From positions 6,902,001 through 6,966,000 of the forward strand of contig NC_058138.1 of NCBI RefSeq assembly GCF_011075055.1: a stretch of DNA of 64,000 bases, read 5' to 3'. Both the position numbers and the translations under genes were made by a program. The stretch's first letter is position 1. Each line of letters opens with the position of its first letter. This document shows positions 47,214 through 58,610 of the stretch, piece after piece. This DNA comes from Mangifera indica (Eukaryota > Streptophyta > Magnoliopsida > Sapindales > Anacardiaceae). The notes under the pieces were generated by a model that did not search any database, was not told the DNA's origin, and saw nothing but the letters and a program-made list of their open reading frames with translations.

Positions 47214-49113
47214 CTATGTCCCACTTAAGATTTGATGCAAAGCCACTTTCCACTCACAAACTATCAAAAATTTAAATACTTACTCATTTATTAAATTTTA
47301 TCGTTATTGTCAAAGAATAAAATTGTTATTTATTTAAATATTTAAAAATACAAATAATTTATCACATTTTCATCCTTAAATTTTAAAAATTAATAAATTC
47401 TTCTTAAGATTGGATTCAAATTAAGCTTAAGTTCAATCAAGTTCAAACTCGGTTCAATTACTATTTAAAACGAGTTCGAGACCGAGCTCTGGCTCGATGA
47501 ACCAAAAAATCTAATACTTGAACTCGGCTTGCTCACAAGCCGAGCTACTCACGAGTTCAGTTCGAATAAGCTCAACGAGTCTAATCACAAGCAGAGCTTG
47601 GGAGCTCACATGAGTCTGCTCAAAACTCATGTGTTTATGTCTTCTTTTTAATAATCTAAAATTAAATTGAATTATAATAACTCATCTAATAATATCAAAC
47701 TATATAATTATCATTATTTTAATTAAAATTCATTAAGCAACAAAAAAAAAAAAGAAACAATAAAAAACGTGGAATTCTTCATCATTCAAAATATGAAATA
47801 TATATTATTAAGCGTGAATTTACTTAATTCAATTAAGAAAAAAAAATTTAGAACTAAAAAATCAATATGTAACAAATTAACAATAACAATATGTAACGAA
47901 TTAGTATTTGCTAAGCCTTTCTCTCGGAGCTACAGTTGTCATTCTTTAAAGGAAGAATAATACCAGAGAAGTTAGCTCTTGGAGAAGAGGCACCAGTTGT
48001 GACGACTTTTATAGAGGACAAGAAGAGAGGGATATTCACTGACGTCGTTTTGAAAGAGTCAAAAGCAAGGGAAGTAGCTTCTCTTGCATGAACTGAATTC
48101 AATTGAGTTGTGTTGGCTAATAAGATTGTGCCACGTTTCAGCTATAGTAATATTATTTCTTTAATTCAAGTGATTTGTCAAACTTCAATAATTTGTAGAT
48201 GTATTTTTTAATATAATTTTTTACAGACTTTTCTTCTTCTTTTAAAAGACCGGGAGGACAACGTCTCACCCAACTGGAGAAAGAGGAATGGGCAAGCTGC
48301 CTTGGCTCACGAGCTGAAAGCTTGAGCTCAAGTTTGAGCTTGATTTTTAAAATATATAAAGCTTGAGTTCATTTACATGTAATTTGTTTCAGACTTATTT
48401 GAGTTGAGTTCAAGTTTAAATTCGATTCGAATCTAACCCCAATTCTCCCCACCCAAGTTTGAAAAACTTACAATGCCCCATAGAGTTTTTCCAACAAGCT
48501 CCCGACTGTCAGAGATGATGGCGACGACAGTGTTTTCTCCCTCCAGATTTCTTTATTAATCATGTTTCGTTCTCAGCCAACCTTGACCGATGAAAGTTGG
48601 AGACAAATACGTTTCTTCGTCTCTTGACAAAGACGATGATTCATCTTTGTTAGAGATGAAAACGAAGAGTCTTCATCTCAGACAAAGACAATACGTCGTC
48701 GTCATCTAAGAGACAATGATAACACATCGTCTTCATCTAGAAATGAAGAATAGTCTTCATTGGTTGGTTTCCTCAGTCAGTGATGAGTAGAAATAGAGCG
48801 GGACTAAGAGAAAAGGTGGGAGAGAGGGAGAATGTCATTGTCGCCATCATTGACCACCGGTAGTGGTGGCTAAAAAAACCTTAGGGGGAAATATAGATTT
48901 TTGAAACCTTGGATGAAGGAAAAATTGTTAATTTTTAAATTTAAGGGGGTAAATGTGATAAAATTTTAGTTTTTAAATATTTTAATAAATAACAATTTTA
49001 CCCCTAATAATAACAATGAAATTTAATAGATGGATGAGTATTTAGATTTTTAATAGTTAGCTGGTGGAAAGTAGTTTTGTATCAAACTTTGGGTGGGACA
49101 TAGTCATTTGGCC
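47214..49113. mobile_element. Mutator-like MITE, family copy 5, split by a hAT element
   Basis: Ends GGCCAAATCACTATGTCCCA and ..GGGACATAGTCATTTGGCC, flanked by TTATACATT / TTATACATG (8 of 9 bases). Arms and internal AAGACGATGA-type region as in the other copies. A hAT element at 47404-48440 has inserted into the left arm; without it the MITE is about 855 bp. Confidence 0.9.
47404..48440. mobile_element. hAT element nested in the Mutator-like MITE
   Basis: About 1037 bp with GAGCTC/AAGCTTGAG-rich arms. Ends TTAAGATTGGATTCAAATTA and ..TTCGATTCGAATCTAACCCC (imperfect inverted repeats). Flanks AATTCTTC (47396-47403) and AATTCTCC (48441-48448), 7 of 8 bases, fit an 8-bp hAT duplication. The centre, 47650-48290, is AT-rich with no transposase; the frames at 47769 and 47911 are not genes. 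Confidence 0.75.
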
Positions 49114-49808
49114 TTATACATGTAATCAATCAACAAGGGTATAAGTTGTATTGCTACTAAATCATTAAACATAATTCGTTACATGGGTTATTAATTAAGT
49201 TAATCATAATTTAAAAAATTATAATATATGATCGACGCTTTAAGAACTAAATTTATACGAACAAATCACTTAGTAAAATATAGACAAATAATCTTTGTTT
49301 GAATAGGAGAATGAAATTGCCAAAGTTTTACAGGTACCCTAAATTTTCTAGTTGGAAAGGAAAAATTTTGAATTAAGGGTAAGTGCAACATTTCGATATT
49401 ACTTTCAGAGGTGTAATTACAAAATTTATAAGATAAATAAGAATGAAGTTTAGGGGGAAATGAAACTTTTTATAAATTGTCTTGCCCTTTTAGCTTTTAT
49501 AATTCGAAAATACACCCCAGCGGAATAGGGGGGTAACTGATAGATACAAAAGCAATAGAGTTTTTTCATTTTTAATTTGACAAGATAGCCCTAGGTTTTT
49601 ATTTTTAGCTTTTCAAATTTACATCTACACCCATAGATTAAACTTACTAATGCTACAAAGCAAAATTAAATGTAACCCCATAGCTTCTATATACATCAAA
49701 TAACCCCTAAATAGTAAGTTTGGTGTAAATGTCAAACTTTCTACTGTTAAATCTAGTTCTAACCCTGAACATCATCATACTAATTTGTTTACCTCCTTAG
49801 CTTTTAAT
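49114..49808. other. AT-rich intergenic
   Basis: No gene. The phrase AGCTTTTAATTTTAC-like recurs several times (49490, 49605, 49800, 49870), leading into the tandem duplication that follows. Confidence 0.4.
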
Positions 49809-50450
49809 TTACACATGCACCCTCCATTCTTACATTATAAAATTACATGTTAAATATTTATAAAACCTTTTAGCTTTTGTCTTTAATAGAAATTTTTTTG
49901 TTTCAAAGTATGGTGTCCACACTAAAAAGTTTAGGATTTACGTCAAACTTCATTGTGTTGGGGAAGAAAGAGAGAAGAGAAATCATGTTGAGACTAGTTG
50001 AGTGAGAGAATTGAGGTGGTGAGTAGTATAATGCGAATTACAGGTGATATTGGTAGAGTGAGGCACTGGTGGTAACCAGTGGGTTTTTTTTACAATCTTT
50101 TTTACGGAGGTGGTACGTGACGAGTGATGGTGGTGCACCCTCAGTTAACACATTATAATGTTACATGTATGTATAAAACCTTTCAGCTTTTATTTTTAAT
50201 AGAAATCTTTTTGTTTCAAAATATGGTGTTCACAATAAAAGTTTAGGGTTTATATCAAACTTCATTAAGGTGGGGAAGAAAGAGAGAAGAGAGATCATGC
50301 AAAGACTCGTCAAGAGAGAGAACTAAGGTGATGAGCAGTGTAGTGTGAATTACAAGTGATGTTGGTGGAGTGAGGCGTTGGTCGTAAGCGGTGGGGTTTT
50401 TTACAATTAGTTTTGTGAAGGTGGTATGTTATGAGCGATGGCTATGAATG
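49809..50450. repeat. Tandem duplication, unit about 314 bp
   Basis: Two diverged copies: AGCTTTTGTCTTTAATAGAA at 49871 and AGCTTTTATTTTTAATAGAA at 50185 start equivalent stretches. They share TTGGGGAAGAAAGAGAGAAGAG-like, GTGGTGAGTAG-like and GTGAGGC..TGGT.GTAA..GTGG segments. No coding content recognised. Confidence 0.85.
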
Positions 50451-50781
50451 GGGAAGAGATTTGTTTTGTGATATGCATTCAATTTTTGTCGTCAACGGGA
50501 GCAATGAAGACAACTACGAGGTTTGTTTTTTACAAGAGTAGTGGTGAATATTTTAAGGTGTTTTGCCAATTAATATGTGGTGACTCATATTTCTCTTTTT
50601 CCATAGGAAATTAATTAAACTTTTTGTCAATTTCTAGTGGAAAGGAAAATATTTGGACTGGATGGATTTTTTTTTTTCTCAGAACTCCTTTCTCTCTTCT
50701 TGTTCTTTGGAACTCGCTTTTGCGATGGTTAGCGAAATTGAAAGAACCATTTTAGCCAAAATTGGATTTATATATAAGATA

Positions 50782-51680
50782 ACTAGCAGACACATCAATT
50801 AAGTTAGGTCAAACAAAAGCTTGATTCGAATATTAACCTAATATTGTATTATGTCGAGTTTAACTCATAGACCATTCGAATTAGGTCATAAACTTTAATA
50901 TTAAAATTATGAGTTGATCCGATCTGACTTGTTATTATTTAAAAAAATAAAAATTAAAAAAAATCAAACAACAGAAGGGCAAAAGCCCTTTTGGGAAAGC
51001 GAATGCCATTGACTTCTACCACAAAGGCAAAGCTTTTAAGTCTTTTTTTAATTTTTTAATTTATTTATTTTTTCTATATAAACCAATCCAACTCTTCATC
51101 AATTTCAATTCTTTCATTATATTCTCAATTTCATTTTTTCTAATTAATTCTCTTTCGAAAATTATCTAAATTCACAAATAATAATTTTTTGTATTTATAA
51201 TTTTATTTTATTTTCAATTTTATGATTATAAAATATTACAAATAGATCTAATGTCAAAAGAATTTAGAGATTTGGATGTTAAAAATGAGTAGATAAATGG
51301 TATAGTATATATTTTTTATTTATGTTTATAATTTATACAATATATAAATCAATTTATTGATACTATATTATAAACTTATAATATTTTTCATTATGTAACT
51401 ATAATATTTCTTCGTCACAAATAAAAGATTATAAATAACATGTTCAAGTATTGTTATCGATTTTAATAATTGAAAAATAATTTATATTTAAAGTTTTTTA
51501 AAAAATTGTTTAAATGGCCCTGCTTAACTCATTTATATATAGGGTCGGGCTTTAGGCTTTCAAAAATATATAGGCTGACCCAGTCTAAAGACCCATTATT
51601 ATATGGGTCTTGGGCCCAACCCAGCCAACAAGCGCGATAGATTAAGCTAAAGTCGATCTGACCTAGCCCATTATCATGTC
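50782..51680. mobile_element. Possible hAT-type non-autonomous element
   Basis: Left CTAGCAGACACATCAATTAA..TAGGTCA and right TGACCTAGCCCATTATCATGTCTAG are loosely inverse. The right part has the GGGTCTTGGGCCCAACCCAG content common in hAT elements. Terminal match and target duplication are weak. Confidence 0.35.
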
Positions 51681-52204
51681 TAGTAACGAAGGTATTTTCA
51701 TCATATCACAATTTGTTTGTCGTAAAGATTTAATCCTTAAAAAATTGGTTTTTTTTTTGTAGCCCCACAAAATATGTTCATTTTAATAATAACCTATATT
51801 GCATTAATGATAGACTTTATTGATATAGCATTATTATTTATGACCAATATCAAAATTAAGCTTAGTTTCTCATTCATGTGAAAGGTGAATGACAATGTTA
51901 TTAGCTTGATTTCTTGTTTAATATTTATTTGTGATGGAGTAAATTCCTCACCTGTAAAAAAATAATCAATTCGATAAATGTATAGCATGCTTTAAAACTT
52001 GGATCATGCGTTGACCCAATCAAAGTCTCTTGTTTGAGTCTTCATTGGTTTGACCGACCAATTGAAACAATGGCATCAACGATTGTACCATAGTGATATA
52101 ATCATGGTTGGACTTGGCTCTTTCGATAATAAAATTATGTGTATTTTTCAATGTACAATTAAATACATAATTAATTTATTTTTATGTAATTAAATAATTT
52201 AAAA
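51681..52204. other. AT-rich intergenic
   Basis: No gene or element recognised. Confidence 0.4.
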
Positions 52205-52213
52205 TTAAAAATA

Positions 52214-53014
52214 AGTTAAAGAATTTATTCACCTCCAAGTTTTGATATATTTTCAAAGTTATACATGTAGAGTTTAAAAACCCAAAAATTTCATTCATGG
52301 GCAACTGTCGTTAAAATTTTCTGTTAGAAACATGAATAAAATCGTCATTTTATTAATAATATTAAAAAACATAAAATTTATTATATTCCCCCTCTAAGTT
52401 TTAAAAATTAACAACTTCATATTTGTTTAAAGTTTTCTAACTTTGAAAAATCACAATTTTTTCTCCAAACCTAAGGTATTTTCTTCACTCCTCCAACCAC
52501 CATCTTCGACACTAATGACCATCTCTTTCCACCCTAAAACAGTGGTCGACGTCTTCCCTCTCCACAATGACTTTCCTCAACGAAGAAATATGAAAGAGAT
52601 CTCTTTATCTCCAACGAAGAGAAGAGATGAAGAGAATATGTCTTCATCTCCAACGAAGAGATCTAAAGAGGGGAGGCATCGACCAAAGTTTTAGAGTAGA
52701 AAAAGGAGGTCATCGGTATCAAAGATGGTGATCGGAGGGGAGAAGAAAAAAAACCCTATGTTTGGGGGAAAATATGACTTTTCAAAAATAGAAAACTTTA
52801 CGTAGATGTGAAATTATTAGTTTTTTAAACTTAAGAGAAAAATGTAATGAATTTCATTTTTTTAATATTATTAGTAAAATAACGATTTTACCTCTGTCTC
52901 TAACAGAAAATTTTAACTCCAGTTGACTCATCGATAAGATTTTGAGTTTTTCAACCTTCATAGGTATAACTTTAAGATCGCATCAAAACTTAGAAGTAAA
53001 ATAGTCCTTTGATC
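52214..53014. mobile_element. Mutator-like MITE, family copy 6
   Basis: 801 bp. The ends are mutated (AGTTAAAGAATTTATTCACC and ..AATAGTCCTTTGATC) but the arms follow the family, and a perfect 9-bp duplication TTAAAAATA lies at 52205-52213 and 53015-53023. The internal region has repeated CTCCAACGAAGAGA and GATGAAGAGAA motifs. The open frame 52443-52694 is internal and is not a gene. Confidence 0.9.
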
Positions 53015-53023
53015 TTAAAAATA

Positions 53024-53389
53024 TAGTAACACTCAATCACACAATAAAATATAATTTATATTCTCAATTATATACTTAAAAGTGTGTTAACATATCATTA
53101 CTCTTCTTTCTTATATCCAATTCATTAAAACAATATAAACAAGATGAAGATGTAACCTAGTAGTATGTGCATCCCTTTAACTGTCGTCATTGCAATGGTT
53201 AAAACATTGTTCATAATGTACACAGGACTTTACCCATTTGTTTTTATTTTTTGCTACTAAAAGGTTGCAATTACACTGTAATTTACCCAACTTGAGTTTT
53301 AGACGGTGCTACTATTAACATGGATTTCATAGGACCACAACTCTCATGAAATGAAATTTCCATTGGGGCCAAAAGAAATTGGCCCATGA
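53024..53389. other. Intergenic
   Basis: No gene recognised. Confidence 0.4.
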
Positions 53390-53397
53390 CTCAAGGG

Positions 53398-53748
53398 TAG
53401 GGCTGGATTCGAGCCGAGCCGAGCTCGGCTCGCAGCCAGCTCGGGCTCGGCTCGGTTTTTTAATGGCCGGCTCGAGTTCAGCTCGAGCTCGACTCGAGCC
53501 GACTCGGCTCGGCTCGAGTTCGACTCGTTTTCAGTTCGGCTCGGCTCGGCTCATTTTTTATATCAAAATGACACCGTTTTGTATATATATATGGATCAAA
53601 ACGACGTCGTTTTGTATAAAAAATTTAAAAAAACATATACCGAGCCAGCTCGAGCTCGATCGAGCCGAGCAGAACCCGGCTCGTTTCGGGCTCGAACCAA
53701 GCCGAGCCGAGCTCGAGCTTGAGCTGGCTCGGCTCGAGTCCAGCCCTA
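53398..53748. mobile_element. hAT-type MITE with perfect 8-bp duplication
   Basis: 351 bp; ends TAGGGCTGGATTCGAGCCGA and ..GGCTCGAGTCCAGCCCTA, flanked by CTCAAGGG at 53390-53397 and 53749-53756. The arms are dense GAGCC/GGCTC repeats; the centre holds CAAAACGACGTCGTTTTG. No coding capacity: the 138-residue open frame across it (53379-53795) is just the GC-rich arms in translation. Confidence 0.95.
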
Positions 53749-53756
53749 CTCAAGGG

Positions 53757-54453
53757 CACACTTTCTTATTTTTTTCCTTTTTGAGAGCATACTAAATTCA
53801 ACATTCCAAGAAAGAGACAGAAGATCATACCAGAAAACTGATGAATGACTTTGAACAAGAATGTGACATCACTTACTAAGGCAAACTTTCCTAAGATTTT
53901 ACCATTGTCAATGTCATGGAGTATCATCCTCACTGGGAATTTAAGTTACAAAGGATGCTACGAAAGCAAAAACTAAAAGATACTACTACTGCACTTCATG
54001 CATCAATAATCAGCACAGCAGCACTTACAGATTCTTTTTTACACTAAATTACAGGTTTACATGTCTTAAATTTCCTTCAAAGAACAGCTGTTAGATGTAG
54101 AGATCATCATGGCCGTGGTCATCTGATCCCTACAACAGAACCAAGAGGCTCTATCATTAAATAGTTCACAATAACAGATGTTGTGAGAGCAAAACCTTAA
54201 ATAGAAAAAGGTGTAAACTCTAAAACATCATTGGCAGGAAGAAAATTTCTGAGAAAGTTGAGTTCATTATCACTGTGTCTAGCATGCAAGCTACATGGAG
54301 AAATGATGATCAAGAAAACAGGATGAAACGAACTCAAGGTTATCCTATTGATGAGAGATACTTCAGAAATGCATTTATGAAGCAGTAATTGAAATTCTAT
54401 ACACATCCTATCACAAGTTAAAAATGGAACAAATACATACAGTATCTTGAACT
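53757..54453 (-). other. 3' flank of the MUSTANG-type gene
   Basis: Likely 3' UTR. A minus-strand acceptor TTGTAG|GGATCAGATGAC near 54134 and a donor-like CT|GTATGTATTTG at about 54441 suggest a 3' UTR intron of about 300 bp. The final exon would read GSDDHGHDDLYI and a stop if it were ever spliced in frame. Confidence 0.4.
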
Positions 54454-56855
54454 TTATAAGGATTCTTTGCAAGTGGATTTGTTGTGTCCAAGACCCTTGC
54501 ATCTACTGCACTGGAGTTGCCGCTTCATTACATCTTGAGATTCAGATTTCTTTGTTGTTGGTCGGCCGGGTGGACGACGAGTGGGAGGAGGAGTTACTGT
54601 CACAGCAACCTGGGAAGGATCTGCCTGTTGAGGCCTGTCCAGATCAGGAACAGGATGTACTGTCTCTGAATATGTTAGTCTGTACATTTCAGTCGTGAAA
54701 TATCTGGAACAATGATCATATGCACTCTGTCCAATACCGGCCATGACAGCAAGAGCATGGCAGCATGGTAAACCAGTAAGTTGCCACCCTTTGCAACCAC
54801 AATCCCAGCTATCCATATCAACCACTTCATTAGTATCACCACGAACTTCACAAGTGCTCCCACCTGACAGTAGCACTTGTAGATTACGGACTTTTGTGTG
54901 TTCCTTTTCCAGCTTTTCTTCCATGGATGGTGTTATTCGTGTAATCCAGAGATTGGAATCTGCTCGTCTAGTATAAATCAACTCCATAATCTTACCCCAT
55001 ATCACATCAACCATTTGTGTTATTGGTAATTCATGTGCATCTGACACCCAGCTGTAAAAAAGCTCTCCAAAGTTTGATGTCATATGGTTATATCTTGCGC
55101 CCTGAAAGAATGCATTTGCCCAATTCTGGGGCTCACTCTGTATGATCCAATTGTAAGCTTCAAGAGAAATACCTTTGATGCTTTCAATGCTCCTCTGGAA
55201 TCCTTCAGGTCTAGGCGCATAAGCAGCAGCATAAAGATCTTCAACCAAGAGACGCTTCACCTCATGAGAAAATTTCCCCTTCACGTCTCTTATAAGTTGT
55301 TCAGTTAAGTATCGTAGGCAATAAGCATGATATGAATCCTTGAATATCTCAGCAATAGACTCCTTTAGACCCTTTTGTTTGTCTGCCACAAATGTGATAG
55401 GACAAGGTGTTGTTGATAGTGCAGTTTTTAATTGTAATAAAAACCAATGCCAGTTATCATCAGTTTCTGCATCTACTACAGCAAAAGCAACTGGAAAAAC
55501 TCCATCATTCCCATCTACAGCTGTTGCAGCCAACAATGTACCTCGATATTTTGACTTTAAAGGTATGCTATCAAGAAAAAGGAGAGGTCGACAACCTTGT
55601 AGGAAGCCAAACAATGAGGCATGGAATGAAACAAATAAACGATGGAAACTTGCATCTTCCTTTGTAGTGAAGGTGGCAAAACTACCAGGATTGGTCTCCT
55701 TTATCTTCTCACAAAAAAAGGGTAATTGATTATATGCCTCTTTGTAAGAACCCTGAAGCTGCTCCTTAGCTATTTCTTTCCCACGCCAGGCCTGAAAGTA
55801 ATTTAGCTGGATTCCATATTCCTCTTTGATATCTTTGACAATATCCTTGGGCTTGTAGTCAGGGAAGATTTTTAACTTCTCCTTAATAATACTAGCCACC
55901 CAGCTCCTAGTTGCTTGATGCCCTGTTGTCACAGCAGCACCTTCACATGTATGTGTTGGATTCATCTTCTTGATACATATTAGTTGAGTAGTTGATAATC
56001 TTGATGCATGAATTCTCCAAGGACAACCTTCAGCTCTGCATTTGACAGTCACACGGTGACTATCATTCTTTTTATACCTAAATGCAAACTGATGTGCAAT
56101 GGCATATTTGCGCAGAAGTTCGCGAAACTCATGAACACCGCTGAATCTTTGGCCGACACCTGTGATAGTATTGTGCCACTGATGGGCAGATTTCACATGC
56201 TTCTCATTGTTAGAATTAACGAGAGGAAGAATGGGTGAGATTTCAGCTTGGAGCTCAATCTGCATATCATCAAGGTTGACACCAATATGGGGGGTATCAA
56301 CTATGACATCAAGTGATGCATCAAGAGGGATGACAGGATTATTAATATCATCCACCATGTCTTCTGCAACATCAAGGGGTGCATTAACTGGAAGCAATGC
56401 TTCTGAAAGAGTTGTTCTGCTTGATCTGCACAATCAAGAATAACAAAAGTTAGAACAAATAATCCAATTACAAAAACAAAATGTCAGCATAGACATTGAG
56501 AAAACTACCTACTGCCAGGCATGTTTGAGACATCAGGCTCAACAATTTCTTCCATTATGATATAAATATCAGCAGTGATAGAATCCCCATGAAACTTTAT
56601 CATTCTCTTTAAGTCCTTGTCGTTGGAGATTGTAATAAGAGTTTTTCTGTTACCTGGGAGGAAGTACTTCAGAGACATTGTGTTAACATTACAGCAAAAC
56701 ACTTCTGCAGCTTCCATCTTGAACTCATCAAACTTCGTTTGGTCATCAATATCTATGGCATGAGCCTCACCGCCCTTATATGACAATGTGCCATCCTTTT
56801 CAATCTCAAACTCGCCACCCAACTGACAAATAGCTATAATTTTGTTCTCTGCCAT
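54454..56855 (-). CDS. MUSTANG-type domesticated Mutator transposase with PB1 domain
   Basis: Two coding exons: 56855-56509 and 56425-54454, joined across an 83-bp GT-AG intron (GTAGTT...TGTGCAG) that splits an Arg codon; the joined product is 772 residues. Order: PB1 (about 5-105), acidic linker, MuDR-type DNA-binding zinc domain (about 209-278; C245, C250, H274, C276), MULE transposase core (about 395-500; LFLDS with D401, FVADKQKGL with D464, then ARYNHMTSNFGE with E569), SWIM finger (C658, C660, C670, H672), a Pro-Arg stretch (RRPPGRP) and a CCHC knuckle (C755, C758, H763, C768). PB1 with this transposase marks one branch of the MUSTANG family: immobile, conserved nuclear proteins. The intact frame and lack of terminal repeats fit host function. 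Confidence 0.93.
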
Positions 56856-56858
56856 GGC

Positions 56859-57577
56859 CTAACAAAGTCAAACAAAAGAAAAATGCTAAACTCTTATAAC
56901 TCTTTGGAAAAGTTAAAGCTAACTATTTCTGAAACCATGAACTGTTAATTGCAGGTAAAATCCATTTCATAACGAATTAACTTTTCATGCGATGGAACTT
57001 CAGTCAACCAATTCCAACATTTTTGCTTAAAGGTCAAAGTAAACTCTAAGGTTTCAAAGGCTCACAATTTAAATCTCACATCAACAAAAATAACAAAAAT
57101 CACTCGGGGCAACCATTTGGCCAGATATAGAATACGAAAAGAAATTCAAAACTTTGACAGCTTTGGATTAGAAGATACTCAATAACACAAAACATAAAAT
57201 GCACTCAATTATGTCTATTGCAACAAATCACTGGCACATGAAATGACCCTACTTTCATAAACCTAACAAAGAAAAAGAATGGAAAAATCAGAGCTTTCTT
57301 TCCATCTTTCATGCTTTTCCCTCAATTTTCTCAGCAACCAAAAAATGAAAAAAAATTAACCAAAAACGCAAAAGAGTTCAAAAAATAAAAAGCGAAGACC
57401 TGATCATGACATGCAAAACCCGCAATTTTTTTTGCTCAAAACTTGACAGTTAGACGCAATTAATCAAATAAAAATCCCATATTGACACACTCCAAAGCTC
57501 AAATTGAACCAACAAAAAAAAAACCCCTAAAATCAAATTAAAATGGAAACCCTAGAAAACAAAATCTGGGTCCTTAC
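56859..57577 (-). other. 5' UTR intron of the MUSTANG-type gene
   Basis: Minus-strand donor ATG|GTAAGGACCC at 57577 and acceptor TTTGTTAG|GCCATGG at 56859, 719 bp. The short leader exon lies upstream of 57578 (GACGGTTCAAAAG region reads into it). The start codon follows the acceptor by three bases. Confidence 0.7.
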
Positions 57578-57699
57578 CATTCATAAAATTGAAGGAAAGA
57601 CGGTTCAAAAGTTCTAATCTTTGCGCTATCACCATTCACCAAAATCAGCAAGAACAGAAGGGACAAAAACACAGAGAGAAATAAGCTTTATTTTTATTT

Positions 57700-58601
57700 G
57701 GCCAATGAAGTATTCCCACCCAATGTATAGTGAATGCCATTGCCGCCCACCAACTTTCAAAAATCCAACACCCACCCATGGTTTGGAAAACTAACACCTA
57801 CCCTCCAAAATTAAGTTAAGATTAAGGGCAAAATCATCATTTAACAATAATATTTAATATTTATGTTATTTTGTCTCCTTAATTTGAAAAACTAATAATT
57901 TCGCCTAAAATTAAGTTTTAAAAAGTGATATTTTTCCCTACCTAAGATTTCTAATTTTGTCGACGAATTGTCAACCAACGATGGTCAATCTCTCTCCCTC
58001 CAGTATTGTCTCTCCTTTCGATGTTCAATATTGAGCCGACGACGTCTGAATTTGATAAAATTCAAACAAAGAGTCGAAACTCTTTATTTGGATCTTCATC
58101 GTCCAAATGAAGTCGACTTTATCTAGACAACAACGACGGTCTAGATGAGGAGATCAGTCTCTTCTAGATTATTGTCCAGGCGAAGCAGACTTTGTTTGGA
58201 CAACGAAGATCCAGACAAAGAGTTTTGACTCTTCATTTAGATTTTGTTTGGATTCTATCGAATCCAGACATCGTCGACCCAATATTAAATATCGAAGGGA
58301 GAGATGACACTAAGAGGGAGAGAGATCGGTCATCATTGGCTGAAAATTCGCTAGTAAAATTGAAACCCTAGGTAGAGGAAAATGTTATTTTTCAAAATTT
58401 AATTTTAGATGAAATTGTTAGTTTTTCAAATTAAGAGGGTAAAATGATATAAATGTTAAATATTATTGTTAAATGATGATTTTACCTTTAATCTTATTTT
58501 AATTTTGGAGGATAGGTGTTAGTTTTCTAAATTATGAGTGGGTATTTGATGGATGGGAAGGGGAGTTCACTATACCTTGGGTGGGAATAAGTGTTTTGGC
58601 C
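57700..58601. mobile_element. Mutator-like MITE, family copy 7, upstream of the MUSTANG-type gene
   Basis: 902 bp; ends GGCCAATGAAGTATTCCCAC and ..GGGTGGGAATAAGTGTTTTGGCC, flanked by a perfect 9-bp duplication TTTTTATTT at 57691-57699 and 58602-58610. Arms as in the family. The internal region has GACAACGA and GATCTTCATCGTCC-type motifs repeated in both orientations. It begins about 120 bp upstream of the leader-exon splice donor, so it is at or near the transcription start of that gene. Confidence 0.95.
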
Positions 58602-58610
58602 TTTTTATTT

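Noticed and set aside
53379..53795. 138-residue open frame rich in Arg, Ala, Ser, Leu and Glu
   Set aside because: It is the translation of the GAGCC/GGCTC arms of the hAT MITE 53398-53748 and runs through both 8-bp flanks.
54484..56443. Plus-strand frames within the MUSTANG-type gene
   Set aside because: Antisense shadows of the transposase-derived coding exon.
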